DNA of 47,939 bases from contig NZ_HG424474.1 of assembly GCF_000336385.2 (NCBI RefSeq), positions 1 through 47,939 of the forward strand. Direction: 5' to 3'. This stretch comes from Lysobacter antibioticus HS124. GTDB lineage: Bacteria; Pseudomonadota; Gammaproteobacteria; Xanthomonadales; Xanthomonadaceae. The notes beneath the pieces were generated by a model, which searched no databases, was not told the origin of the DNA, and saw nothing but the letters and a program-made list of their open reading frames with translations. A program made the position numbers and the translations under genes. Positions 9,318-19,485 of this stretch are shown one piece after another; position 1 is the first letter of the stretch, and every line of letters begins with the position of its first letter.

Positions 9318-10646
9318 TTACCCCGCCGCCGGCTGTCCGTGCAGGTAGTCCAGCGTCACCTGCAGCATCGCGCGCAGGCCGAGGTCGAGCGAACTCTCGT
9401 CGAGCTTGAATTGCGGCGAGTGGTTGCTCGGCGCGGTCGCCGGGTCGACCCCGGCCTCGGTCGAGCCGACGAAGAAGAACATCGCCGGCACCTGCTTGGC
9501 GTAGTAGGAGAAGTCCTCCGCGCCCATCACCAGCGACATCTCCACCACCTTGTCCGCGCCGGCCGCCGCCTTGAGGCTGGGCAGCATGCGCGCGGTCAGC
9601 GCCGGGTCGTTGTAGGTCACCGGGTTGCCGTCCTGGTCGGGCACCTTGGATTCGGCGCGCGCGCCGTGCGCGGCGCTGACGTGCTCGGCGACGTTCCTGA
9701 GGTCCTTGAAGATCGCCTGGCGCATGCCTTCGTCGAAGGTGCGGATGGTGCCGATCATCTCCACCTCGTCGGGGATGATGTTGTAGCGGATGCCGCCCTT
9801 GATCGCGCCGAAGCTGACCACCGCCGGCAGTTTGGCGATGTCGCTGCGGCGGCTGACGATGGTCTGCGCGCTGCCGATCACGTCGGCCGCGGCGACGATC
9901 GGGTCGATGCCGCCCCAGGGGCGCGAGCCGTGGGTCTGGCGGCCCTTGATCTTGATCGAGAAGCGGTCCGAGGCCGCCATCAGCGGGCCCTGGCGCACGC
10001 CGATCTGGCCGGCCTGCAGGGTCGAGAACACGTGCAGGCCGAACATGGCCTCGGGCTTGAAGTCCTTGAACAGGCCTTCCTCGAGCATCAGCGGCGCGCC
10101 GCCGGCCTCGTCCGCGGGCGGGCCTTCCTCGGCCGGCTGGAACACCAGCATGACCTGGCCGGGCAGGTCTTGCTTCATCGCCACCAGCGCGTCGGCGACG
10201 CCGAGCAGGATGCCGGTATGGGCGTCGTGGCCGCAGGCGTGCATGACCCCGACGGTTTCGCCGCGGAAGCTGGCGGTGGCCTTGGACGCGAACGGCAGGT
10301 CGACCTGCTCGGTCACCGGCAGCGCATCCATGTCGGCGCGCAGGGCGATCTTCGGCCCGGGCTTGCCGCCCTCGACGATCGCCACCACGCCGTGCCGGGC
10401 GATGCCGGTGCGCGGCTTGAGCCCGAGCGCGCGCAGGTGTTCGGCGACCTTGGCCGCGGTGCGCTGTTCGCGGTTGGACAGTTCCGGATGCTGGTGGAAA
10501 TCGCGCCGCCAGCGCACCACGTCGGCCTTGAGCTTGGCCGCCGCGGCGGTGACTTCGGGACGCTCCGCGGCGGCGGCCGGAGACAGCGCGGCGAGGGCGG
10601 TACAGCCGAGGGCGCAGCTCAGCGCGAGGGTCAGCGGACGCTTCAT
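9318..10646 (-). CDS. Exported M20-family amidohydrolase (amidase/carboxypeptidase type)
   Basis: A 442-residue enzyme with a Sec signal peptide (cleavage near Ala27, PAAAA-ERP). It belongs to the M20D group with hippurate hydrolases, IAA-amino acid hydrolases and N-acyl-amino acid amidohydrolases. Seen are RRDFHQHPELSN (47-58), ALRADMDALPV (101-111), the metal-site HACGHDAHTG with Cys138 and His140, and PAEEGPPADEAGG with Glu173/Glu174. A GAEDFSYY motif near the C-terminus is the last metal-site region. It probably hydrolyses N-acyl or peptide bonds outside the cytoplasm; the exact substrate cannot be told. The ATG at 10646 with a GGAG site gives the signal peptide; the longer open frame upstream is repeat-derived. 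Confidence 0.94.
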   Translation of the reverse strand: MKRPLTLALSCALGCTALAALSPAAAAERPEVTAAAAKLKADVVRWRRDFHQHPELSNREQRTAAKVAEHLRALGLKPRTGIARHGVVAIVEGGKPGPKIALRADMDALPVTEQVDLPFASKATASFRGETVGVMHACGHDAHTGILLGVADALVAMKQDLPGQVMLVFQPAEEGPPADEAGGAPLMLEEGLFKDFKPEAMFGLHVFSTLQAGQIGVRQGPLMAASDRFSIKIKGRQTHGSRPWGGIDPIVAAADVIGSAQTIVSRRSDIAKLPAVVSFGAIKGGIRYNIIPDEVEMIGTIRTFDEGMRQAIFKDLRNVAEHVSAAHGARAESKVPDQDGNPVTYNDPALTARMLPSLKAAAGADKVVEMSLVMGAEDFSYYAKQVPAMFFFVGSTEAGVDPATAPSNHSPQFKLDESSLDLGLRAMLQVTLDYLHGQPAAG

Positions 10647-11046
10647 CGACGCAACTCCGGGCGGGAAGACCCCGATCCTAGCCCAAGCCCGCCGCCGCGG
10701 CTGCGCGACTTTGGTGGGTGCGCGATCGGCGCACAACACCGTCTGGGCGCGCAGGGACGATGGCCTGGCGTGCGCGGGGAGTGCCAGGGCGTAAAGCAAA
10801 TCCCCTCGCGTCGCTGCAGGGCCGACTGCGTACCGGCGTCCGGCGCGCGCCCCTTTTCCCAGGGCGGCAACAGGGCCTGCACCTTTGCGGGCCCACCCGC
10901 CATGTGCTGGACTCCCTTCAGAGCAACAACGCTTGCGCGCTTTACTGTTCCCCGCTCTCAGACCGCTGGGCTGTTCCACCCTTTGAAAAAGGGGCGTAGG
11001 GGGATTTGCTTCCGCTCTTCCCCAGCAAGAAACCACGCTGCCTGCG
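10647..11046. other. Intergenic region carrying dispersed repeats, no gene
   Basis: This 400-bp gap holds the hairpin repeat at 10979 and, at about 10796, an inverted copy of its GGGATTTGCTT tail (AAGCAAATCCCC), with a CCCCTTTTCCC block near 10851. It looks like two diverged copies of one element facing each other. No credible coding frame or RNA gene is seen. Confidence 0.5.
10979..11013. repeat. Copy 2 of the CCCTTTGAAA hairpin repeat
   Basis: CCCTTT-GAA-AAAGGG (10979-10993) is followed by GGGGGATTTGCTT. It lies downstream of the aldo/keto reductase stop codon, the same relative position as copy 1 has to the M20 gene. Confidence 0.6.
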
Positions 11047-12048
<1,002 letters not shown>

Positions 12049-12185
12049 GCGGAAGCTCCTTGCGGATGAGGGGGAGGTAAAGCGATGCGCCGGTCCGGGA
12101 CGACGCCGAAAATCGCGTCCCCGGGGCGTGAGCGGCACTCTAGGCCGGTGCGATTGCGCGAAAAACCGGCTCTATCCTTACGCCT

Positions 12186-12204
12186 TATGAAGTGTTGCTT
12201 CATA
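12186..12204. promoter_or_regulatory. Palindrome between aldo/keto reductase and LysR genes, likely operator
   Basis: TATGAAG-TGTTG-CTTCATA is a perfect 7-bp inverted repeat with a 5-base spacer in an AT-richer patch. It lies in the divergent gap, where LysR-type regulators bind their own and their target promoters. Confidence 0.6.
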
Positions 12205-12233
12205 ATCGAGCCCTCGTCCGTGCCGCCCGCCGC

Positions 12234-13130
12234 ATGTCCGCCCATCCCCTGCCCGCGGTCCTGGCCTTCGCCCGCGTCGCCCACTGCGGCAGCTTCACCC
12301 GGGCCGCGGCCGAACTCGAAGTCTCGCCCTCGGCCTTGTCGCAGACCGTCCGCGCGCTGGAGGCACGGCTGGGCGTGCGCCTGCTCAACCGCACCACCCG
12401 GCGGGTCGGGCTGACCGAGCACGGCGCGCGCTTTCTCGGGCAGATCGCTCCGGCGTTGGCCCAGATCGAAGCCGCCTTCGACGACCTCGACGCGGTGCGC
12501 GATCGCCCGACCGGGCGCTTGCGGATCAATACCGGCCGCACTGCGCTGAAGATCCTGGTCGAGCCGCATCTGCCGGCGTTCCTGGCGCGCTATCCGGAGC
12601 TGGAGGTCGAGCTCTTCGTCGACGACACCTTGGCCGATCTGGTCGAGGGCGGCTTCGACGCCGGCATCCGGCTCGGCGAAACCCTGGCCCGCGACATGGT
12701 CGCGGTGCCGGTCGGCGGCGCGCAGCGGCAGGTGGTGGTGGCCGCGCCCGGTTACTTCGCCCGGCGGCCGGCGCCGCGCACGCCGCAGGATCTGGTCGGC
12801 CACGACTGCATCCGCTTGCGCCTGCCGGGCAGCCGCCGCTTGCATCCGTTCGAATTCCACAGCGACGGTCGCGATGTCGCCGTCGAAGTGCAGGGCCGGC
12901 TGATTCTCAACGAGGGCGGCGCGATCCTGGACGCCGCCCGCGCCGGGCTCGGCCTGGCCCAGTTGTTCGAGCCGATCGCGCGGCAGGACCTGCGCGCAGG
13001 GCGCCTGGTCGAGGTATTGCAGGACTACCTGCCGCCGTTCCCGGGCTTCTACGTCTATTATCCGGCGCGCCGGCAACTGCCGCCGAAGCTGCGGGTGTTC
13101 GTGGATTTCCTGCGCGAGGCGTTGGGGTAG
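12234..13130 (+). CDS. LysR-type transcriptional regulator
   Basis: A 298-residue LTTR. The winged helix-turn-helix covers about residues 5-62 (FARVAHCGSFTRAAAELEVS, then SALSQTVRALEARLGVRLLNRTTR in shortened form), followed by the type-2 periplasmic-binding effector domain from about 90 onward. The ATG at 12234 is preferred. A GTG at 12192 is also in frame, but it lies inside the palindrome and would put an operator in the coding region. It is divergent from the aldo/keto reductase gene, its probable target. The effector is unknown. Confidence 0.93.
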   Translation: MSAHPLPAVLAFARVAHCGSFTRAAAELEVSPSALSQTVRALEARLGVRLLNRTTRRVGLTEHGARFLGQIAPALAQIEAAFDDLDAVRDRPTGRLRINTGRTALKILVEPHLPAFLARYPELEVELFVDDTLADLVEGGFDAGIRLGETLARDMVAVPVGGAQRQVVVAAPGYFARRPAPRTPQDLVGHDCIRLRLPGSRRLHPFEFHSDGRDVAVEVQGRLILNEGGAILDAARAGLGLAQLFEPIARQDLRAGRLVEVLQDYLPPFPGFYVYYPARRQLPPKLRVFVDFLREALG

Positions 13131-13413
13131 GGCAGGGCGAGCCGGCTTACACCGTATCCGTCGCTGCCCACTCCCCGCCTCACAAGCCGGCTGTTTCTCT
13201 CTTCGTAAAAAGACTGGTTGGTCGCCCTCCGGGAACGCACCGGCCGGCGCGGCGGCAACGCGTTGCGAGTGTCGCCGAGTCGATTTGCGCGGCGGCCTGC
13301 GCCCGCACCTTGTTCCGCGCCGCACTTCTCATTCTGCGGTTCCGGCTTCGATCCGCTCCCTTCTCTGCGTTGCCGCGGCGTGCGAGGCTGCCTCGATCCG
13401 CCGGGGAGCCGCC

Positions 13414-14766
13414 ATGACCGCTGCCGTTCCGTCCGACCCGCCCGCGCCCGTACAAGGCGCCGGCGCCTTGCGCGGCGAGGCCGCGCTGGTGCGTGCGCTG
13501 GGGCCGTTCCAGCTCGGCGCTTCGATCATCAACATCATCGTCGGCGCCGGCATCTTCATGTTGCCGGCGTTGCTGTACGGACGGCTGGGACCGGGCGCGC
13601 CGCTGGTGTTCGTGGCCGGTGCGCTGGCGATCGTGCCGATCGCGCTGTGCTTCTCCGCGATCGGCAGCCGCGCGGCGGCGACGGGCGGGCCTTACACCTT
13701 CGTCGGCGCCGCGTTCGGGCCGTTCGCCGGCTTCCTCGCCGGTGCGCTCATGTGGGTCTGCAACACCGCCTCCAGCGCCGGCGTCGCCGCGGCGCTGGCC
13801 GAGCAGGCGGCGCATGCCTGGCCGGCGTTGCGCGATCCCGTGCCGCGGGGGACGTTCCTGGCCGCGGCGTATGCGCTGCTGTTCGCGCTCAACGCCTTCG
13901 GAGTCAAGCTCGGGGCGCGCGCGATCGTGGCCCTGGCGACGTTGAAGCTGACCCCGCTGGTGCTGCTGGTCGCGGTCGGGATCTGGTTCGTCGACTGGAG
14001 CCGGATCGGCCTGGGGGTCGCGCCGCCCTCCTGGAGTGCGCTGGGTTCGTCGATGGTGCTGGTGGTGTTCGCCTACTCGGGCATGGAAACCGCGCTGGTG
14101 CCCACCGGCGAAGTGCGCGATCCCGCGCGTCACGTGCCGCGCGCGACGATGACGGCGATCGCGCTGGTGGTGCTGCTGTACCTGGGCATCCAGGTCGCCT
14201 GCCAGGGCCTGCTCGGGTCCGCCCTGCGCGACAGCACCGCGCCTGTGGCGGCCGCGGCCGGTGCGGTGTGGCCGCCGGCGCAGGCGCCGCTGCTGGTCGC
14301 CGCCGGGGTGTCGATGGCGGGCTTCCTGATGGGCAATCTGTTTTCGTCCTCGCGCCTGTTGTTCGCGCTGGGCCGCGACGGCTACCTGCCCGACGCTTTC
14401 GGCCGCGTCGACGCGCGCTATCACGTGCCGCGCACAGCGCTGGCGGCGCATGCCGGGATCGCATTGGCCTTGGCCCTGGCCGGTACCTTCGAGACCCTGG
14501 CGCTGATCTCCGGCGGCGCGATCTGCCTGTTGTTCCTGGCGGTGTCGGTGGCGGCCTGGCGCGCCGAAACCCTGGACCTGCGCGGCGCGGGCGCGCCCTT
14601 CCGCCTGCCCGGCGGACGCTGGCCGGTGCCTGCGCTGGCGACGGCGATCATGGCCGCGGTGCTGGCGACGATGAGTGCGGCGCAATGGGCGGCGATCGCG
14701 GTGTCGCTGCTGGCCCTGGTCGGCGTGTACGGGCTGTTGGCGCTGCGCCGGCGCGGGGCGCGCTGA
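13414..14766 (+). CDS. APC-family amino acid permease
   Basis: A 450-residue inner-membrane transporter with about 12 hydrophobic segments. The family signature GAGIF is at 44-48 in the first helix (GASIINIIVGAGIFMLPALL). A FAYSGMETALVPTGEVRDPARHVPRA region near 217-242 corresponds to the conserved helix 6 to loop 6-7 segment of the APC superfamily. It probably imports or exchanges an amino acid or polyamine; the substrate cannot be told. The ATG at 13414 has a GGGGAG site. It is not tightly linked to its neighbours: 283 bp separate it from the LysR gene and 162 bp from the efflux operon. Confidence 0.92.
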   Translation: MTAAVPSDPPAPVQGAGALRGEAALVRALGPFQLGASIINIIVGAGIFMLPALLYGRLGPGAPLVFVAGALAIVPIALCFSAIGSRAAATGGPYTFVGAAFGPFAGFLAGALMWVCNTASSAGVAAALAEQAAHAWPALRDPVPRGTFLAAAYALLFALNAFGVKLGARAIVALATLKLTPLVLLVAVGIWFVDWSRIGLGVAPPSWSALGSSMVLVVFAYSGMETALVPTGEVRDPARHVPRATMTAIALVVLLYLGIQVACQGLLGSALRDSTAPVAAAAGAVWPPAQAPLLVAAGVSMAGFLMGNLFSSSRLLFALGRDGYLPDAFGRVDARYHVPRTALAAHAGIALALALAGTFETLALISGGAICLLFLAVSVAAWRAETLDLRGAGAPFRLPGGRWPVPALATAIMAAVLATMSAAQWAAIAVSLLALVGVYGLLALRRRGAR

Positions 14767-14928
14767 AGCATCACATTCCCGCGACGCCGGATCGGCACCA
14801 TGGCCGGCAGGGGAAAGCGGACTCGAACGGACAGGCCAATCGCCTCGCGCGCGCTTGATCGTTGACCGGCCGCTGAGGCCTACTCTTCCATCGTAACGCC
14901 GACGCATGCGGGAGCCGTGCGCTTGCAG

Positions 14929-16770
14929 ATGGCCAGCACCGCCGCCACCGCCGCGTCCGATTCCGCCCTGCCGCACGCCACGGCGTCGTCCGCCGCCGCC
15001 GCTTCCGTGCCTGCCGGTTCGCCCGCCGGATCTTCGCTACCGACCGCCGCTGCGGACGCCGGCGCCGTGCCGCCGGCCGGCGCTCCGCCCGCGGGACCGC
15101 CCGGATCGGCGGCGCCGATGCCGCGTTGGCGCGCTGCCGCCTTCGTCGCGATCTCGCTGTTGCTCGGCCTGACCCAGAGCCTGGGCATGAACCTGGTCGC
15201 CTCGAACCTGCCGCAGGTGCAGGGCGCGCTCGGCGCGACCGGCGCCGAGGCGACCTGGCTGCTGACCGTGTACTTCGCCACCAACATCCCGGCCAGCCTG
15301 CTGTTGACCAAGTTCCGCCTGCATTACGGCTTGCGTCTGTTCGCCGACCTCGGCATCGGCCTGTTCGTGGTCGCGGCCGTGGTGCACCTGCTGGCGAAGG
15401 ACCTCCAATCGGCGCTGGCCGCGCGCGCCGCGCTGGGCATCGCCGCCGCGCCGCTGAGTTCGCTGACCGTGCTGTACATGGCCGAAGTGTTCGACGGGCC
15501 GAAGAAGGTGCTCGGGCTGATGTTCGGCTTCGCCGCGCTGCAGACCGGCGCGCCGGTGTCGCGGATCGTCGCCGAAAGCTTGTTCCTCAACGGCCAGTGG
15601 CACGGCATCGTCTACTTCGAGCTCGGCCTGGCCTTGATCTGCCTGGCCGCGATCAACCTGTTGCGGGTCACCCCGGTGCCGCGCCAGCCGATGTTCGACC
15701 GCCTCGACATCGTCAGTTTTCCGCTGTATTCGGCGGCCATAGGCCTGGTCACGGTGGTGTTGACCCAGGGCCGCCTGCGCTGGTGGCTGGACACGCCCTG
15801 GCTGGGCGAGTGCCTGGCCTGGGCGGCGGTCTGCGCCGGCGCGTTCGTGCTGATCGAGATCAACCGTTCCAAGCCGATGGTCAACCTGCGCTGGTTGTTG
15901 CACGGCGGCTACATGGTGCGGCTGGGGCTGGCGATCGTGCTGTCGCGCATCGTGCTGTCGGAACAGTCGGTCGGCGCGGTCGGCCTGCTCAACGTGCTCG
16001 GCCTCAACAACGACCAGATGCACACGATGTTCTGGCTGGTGCTGGCCGGCACCGTCGCCGGCTTCGTGGTGACCCTGCCGTTCCTGCCGGGCCGGCGCTT
16101 CGACATGCTCGGCCTGATCGCGGTGGCCTTGGTCGGGGTGTGCGCCTACGTCGATTCGCACGCCAGCAACCTGACCCGGCCGGCCCAGCTCTACCTCACC
16201 CAGACCGTGATCGCGATGGCGGCGTCGATGTTCCTGGCCAGCTCGATCCTGCTCGCCCTGGTGCGGGTGGTCGCCGACGGGGTGCGCAACCTGGTGACCT
16301 TCATTGTCTTGTTCACCACCACCAACGCGCTCGGCGGCCTGCTTGGCTCGGCGGTGCTCGGCACCTACCTGGCGCAGCGCCAGACCGCGCATTACCAGCA
16401 CCTGATGCAGCCGATGACGCTGGGCGATCCGCAGGTGGTGCTGCGCACCCAACAGCTCGGCGGCGCGGTCGCGCGGGTGGTCGGCGACGGCGCCGCGCGC
16501 AGCCAGCAGGCGCTGGCCAGCCTGAGCCAGCAGGTGCTGCGCGAGTCCTGGGTGCTGGCCTACAACGACGTGTTCCTGGCGGTGGCCTGGCTGGCGCTGG
16601 CGGTGCTGGTCTGGGTCGGGTTGCTGAAGTGGCAACTGTGGCGGCGCGGCCACACCGTGGTCAGTTTCGCCTCGCAGGTGCCCGGACCGTTCGCCGCGCC
16701 CACGCCCGACGGCGTCCAATCCGCTGCAACCGTCGCCCCCTTACCCGCTTCCCCCGCATCCACCTCCTGA
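14929..16770 (+). CDS. EmrB-like MFS multidrug efflux transporter (DHA2, 14 helices)
   Basis: A 613-residue inner-membrane drug:proton antiporter. An unusual Ala/Pro-rich cytoplasmic extension of about 65 residues precedes 14 predicted helices starting near residue 70. Between the last two helices is a long periplasmic loop (AQRQTAHYQHLMQPMTLGD and on), as in EmrB-type pumps that dock with an HlyD-type adaptor. The ATG at 14929 is used; an in-frame GTG at 14917 is also possible, because the GGGAG at 14910 is awkwardly placed for both. It is the first gene of a three-gene operon with the adaptor (17-bp gap) and the outer-membrane channel. Substrate unknown; hydrophobic drugs or the cell's own metabolites are plausible. 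Confidence 0.92.
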   Translation: MASTAATAASDSALPHATASSAAAASVPAGSPAGSSLPTAAADAGAVPPAGAPPAGPPGSAAPMPRWRAAAFVAISLLLGLTQSLGMNLVASNLPQVQGALGATGAEATWLLTVYFATNIPASLLLTKFRLHYGLRLFADLGIGLFVVAAVVHLLAKDLQSALAARAALGIAAAPLSSLTVLYMAEVFDGPKKVLGLMFGFAALQTGAPVSRIVAESLFLNGQWHGIVYFELGLALICLAAINLLRVTPVPRQPMFDRLDIVSFPLYSAAIGLVTVVLTQGRLRWWLDTPWLGECLAWAAVCAGAFVLIEINRSKPMVNLRWLLHGGYMVRLGLAIVLSRIVLSEQSVGAVGLLNVLGLNNDQMHTMFWLVLAGTVAGFVVTLPFLPGRRFDMLGLIAVALVGVCAYVDSHASNLTRPAQLYLTQTVIAMAASMFLASSILLALVRVVADGVRNLVTFIVLFTTTNALGGLLGSAVLGTYLAQRQTAHYQHLMQPMTLGDPQVVLRTQQLGGAVARVVGDGAARSQQALASLSQQVLRESWVLAYNDVFLAVAWLALAVLVWVGLLKWQLWRRGHTVVSFASQVPGPFAAPTPDGVQSAATVAPLPASPASTS

Positions 16771-16787
16771 TCCGCGAAGGACGCCCC

Positions 16788-18020
16788 ATGCCGCTGAAGA
16801 CGCCCTTCCGCTCCAAAGCCTCGATCCCGGTGATCCTGATCGCCGTGGTCGGCGTGCTGCTGATCCTCTACGCCTGGCGCTTGCCGCCGTTCTCCAGCGC
16901 GCGCCAGACCACCGAGAACGCCTACGTGCGCGGCAGCGTCACCGTGATCGCGCCCAAGGTCGACGGCTACGTCGCCCAAGTGCGGGTGCAGGACTACATG
17001 CGGGTCGAGGCCGGCCAGGTGCTGGTCGAGCTGGACGACCGCAACTACCGCCAGCGGGTCGAACAGGCGCGGGCCAATCTGGCCGCGCAGGAAGCCAATC
17101 TGGCCAATTCGACCCAGGCCCAGCGCGTGCGCGAAGCGGCGATCGCCAACGTCGAGGCGCAACTGGCCGCGGCCCAGGCCAACCTGGCCCGCGCCCAGGC
17201 CGACATGCGCCGCGCCAACGCCCTGGTCGGCGACGGCTCGCTGTCGCAGCGCGAACGCGACCAGACCCTGGCCGCGTTGCGCCAAGCCGAGGCCGCACTC
17301 GGTCAGGCCCAGGCCGCGCGGCGTTCGGCCGGGGAGGACGTGCGTTCGGTGATCGTCAACCGCGAAGCGCTGAGCGCCGCGGTCGGCAACGCCAAGGCGG
17401 CGCTGCGGCTGGCGGAAATCGACCTCGCCAACACCCGCATCCACGCGCCGCAGGCCGGCCAGCTCGGCGAGATCGGCGTGCGCCTGGGCCAGTACGTCAC
17501 CCCCGGCACGCAGCTGATGCAACTGGTGCCGCGGCGTCTGTGGGTGGTGGCCAACTTCAAGGAATCGCAGACCGCGCGCATCCGCGCCGGACAGGCGGCC
17601 TGGTTCCGGGTCGACGCGCTGGACGGCGCGGTGCTCAAGGGGCGGGTCGAACGCTTGTCGCCGGCGACCGGTTCGGAGTTCAGCGTGATCAAGACCGACA
17701 ACGCGACCGGCAATTTCACCAAGGTCGCGCAGCGCTTGCCGGTGCGGATCGCGATCGATCCGGACCAGGAGCTGGCGCAGCGGCTGCGGCCGGGCCTGTC
17801 GGTGGAAGCCACCGTCGATACCGCCAGCGCGATCGACGAAGCGGCGGTGCGTCGCGCCGAACAGGCCGCCGCCGCCGAAGCCGCGCGCGATGCGGCGGTG
17901 CCGGTGGCGGAACTCGATGCCGCATCGATGCCGGCGCGCCGCGTGCAGGACGGTCGCTCGGAAGGCGCTGTCCAGGCGGCGGGTGGGCCCGTGCCGGCGC
18001 AACCGGAGCCGCGGCGATGA
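16788..18020 (+). CDS. HlyD/EmrA-type periplasmic adaptor of the efflux pump
   Basis: A 410-residue membrane-fusion protein. A signal anchor at about 13-30 is followed by a lipoyl-like half (VTVIAPKVDGYVAQVRVQDY, about 50-70), a long alpha-helical hairpin (about 80-205, repeated Ala/Gln/Glu heptads), the second lipoyl half (RIHAPQAGQLGEIGVRLGQY) and a beta-barrel domain (VVANFKESQ). A C-terminal Ala/Pro-rich tail of about 60 residues goes beyond the usual EmrA end. It links the MFS pump in the inner membrane to the outer-membrane channel. GAAGGA lies 6 bases before the ATG. It overlaps the next gene by 4 bp (ATGA). Confidence 0.94.
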   Translation: MPLKTPFRSKASIPVILIAVVGVLLILYAWRLPPFSSARQTTENAYVRGSVTVIAPKVDGYVAQVRVQDYMRVEAGQVLVELDDRNYRQRVEQARANLAAQEANLANSTQAQRVREAAIANVEAQLAAAQANLARAQADMRRANALVGDGSLSQRERDQTLAALRQAEAALGQAQAARRSAGEDVRSVIVNREALSAAVGNAKAALRLAEIDLANTRIHAPQAGQLGEIGVRLGQYVTPGTQLMQLVPRRLWVVANFKESQTARIRAGQAAWFRVDALDGAVLKGRVERLSPATGSEFSVIKTDNATGNFTKVAQRLPVRIAIDPDQELAQRLRPGLSVEATVDTASAIDEAAVRRAEQAAAAEAARDAAVPVAELDAASMPARRVQDGRSEGAVQAAGGPVPAQPEPRR

Positions 18021-19426
18021 CCCCAATGCAGGCGCGTCCGACGGCGCCGGCCCGGCGGCGCTGGTTCGGCCTGGCGGCCGGGGTCGCGCTGTTGAGTGCC
18101 TGCGCTGGTGTGCCGGCGCCGCCGGAACGGCCCGAGCCGCCCGCCGCCTGGCGCGACGCGCCCGGTGCCGGCATCGCGGTGCAGCGCGACTGGTGGCGCG
18201 GCTACAACGACCCGGTGCTGGCCGAGCTGGTCGAACGCGCCCTGCGCGACAACACCGATCTGCGTGTCGCCGCGGCCCGCGTCGCCGAAGCGCGCGCCTT
18301 GCTCGCGGCGCAGGGGGCGGCGCAATGGCCGAGCCTGGACCTGGCGGTGAGCGCGACGCGCTCGCGCAGCCTTGCCGCCAGCGGCCGCGCCGTGGTGTCG
18401 GAGGTGACCCAGCCGCAGTTCCAGGCCGCGTTCGAAGTCGATCTGTGGGGTCGGCTCGATGCGCTGACCGATGCGGCGCGGGCCAATCTGCTGGCCAGCG
18501 AAACCGGTGCCGACGCGGTCCGGCTCGGCATCGCCGCGGCGGTGGCCCAGGCCTATCTGGGACTGCGCGCTGGCGATGCGCGTTTGGCGGTGGCGCAGCG
18601 TACCCTGGCATCGCGCGAAGGTGCGCTCAAGGTCGCGCAGCGGCGTTTCGATACCGGCTACAGCTCGCGCCTGGAGCTGGCCCAGGCGCAGGCCGAATAT
18701 CGTGCGACCGCTCAAGTCGTGCCGCAGCTGCAGTTGGCGATACGGCGCCAGGAAGACGCGTTGTCGGTGCTGCTCGGCCGTGCGCCGCAGGCGGTGCCGC
18801 GCGGCCTGGCGCTGGGCGACATCGCCGCGCCGGCGCTGCCCGATGCGGGCATGCCCTCGCAGTTGCTGCGCCGCCGCCCGGACATCGCCCAGGCCGAGGC
18901 GCAGGTCGCTGCGGCCGACGCCGGACTCGCCGCGGCGCGCGCGCAGTTGCTGCCGACGCTGCGCCTGACCGGTTCGCTGGGGCAGTTGGAATCGAGCTTG
19001 CTGCACAACGACCCGATCCGCCTGTGGAGCGTCGGCGGCAGCGTGCTGGCGCCGTTGTTCAATCGCGGCCGCCTGCGCGCCCAGGTCGATGCGAGCGCGG
19101 CCCGGCGCGACCAGGCGGTGCTGGGCTACCAGAAGACCGTCTTGACCGCGTTCGCCGAGGTCGAGGACGCGCTGGCCGCGATCGCGCGCCTGCGCGAGCA
19201 GGGCGAACAGGCCGAGCAGCAGCGCCAGGCGCTGGCCGAGGCTTTGCGCATCGCCCACAACCGTTACAACGAGGGCTATGCCTCGTACCTGGAAGAGCTG
19301 GACGCGCAGCGCAATCTGTTCAATGCCGAGCTGACCGTGCTGCAACTGCGCGGCGAGGCGCTGGCGGCGGAGGTGAATCTGTACAAGGCGCTGGGCGGCG
19401 GGTGGGGCGCGGCGGCGGGGCCTTAG
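18017..19426 (+). CDS. NodT-family outer-membrane efflux lipoprotein
   Basis: A 469-residue TolC-like channel subunit of the RND/MFS outer-membrane factor (OMF) family. The signal peptide ends in a lipobox-like LSAC with Cys29. Two homologous OEP halves follow (about 60-260 and 270-465), with landmarks DWWRGYNDPVL (58-68), FEVDLWGRL near 140 and LLRRRPDIAQAEAQ near 290. It should form the trimeric outer-membrane exit for the pump encoded by the two upstream genes, with which it is translationally coupled. The operon therefore encodes all three parts of a tripartite exporter. No regulator is encoded beside it. Confidence 0.95.
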   Translation: MTPMQARPTAPARRRWFGLAAGVALLSACAGVPAPPERPEPPAAWRDAPGAGIAVQRDWWRGYNDPVLAELVERALRDNTDLRVAAARVAEARALLAAQGAAQWPSLDLAVSATRSRSLAASGRAVVSEVTQPQFQAAFEVDLWGRLDALTDAARANLLASETGADAVRLGIAAAVAQAYLGLRAGDARLAVAQRTLASREGALKVAQRRFDTGYSSRLELAQAQAEYRATAQVVPQLQLAIRRQEDALSVLLGRAPQAVPRGLALGDIAAPALPDAGMPSQLLRRRPDIAQAEAQVAAADAGLAAARAQLLPTLRLTGSLGQLESSLLHNDPIRLWSVGGSVLAPLFNRGRLRAQVDASAARRDQAVLGYQKTVLTAFAEVEDALAAIARLREQGEQAEQQRQALAEALRIAHNRYNEGYASYLEELDAQRNLFNAELTVLQLRGEALAAEVNLYKALGGGWGAAAGP

Positions 19427-19485
19427 ACGCGAAGCGCGGCTCCCATTGGCCTGCCGCTTCAACAGCGGGCAACGGCCGTGCCGGT

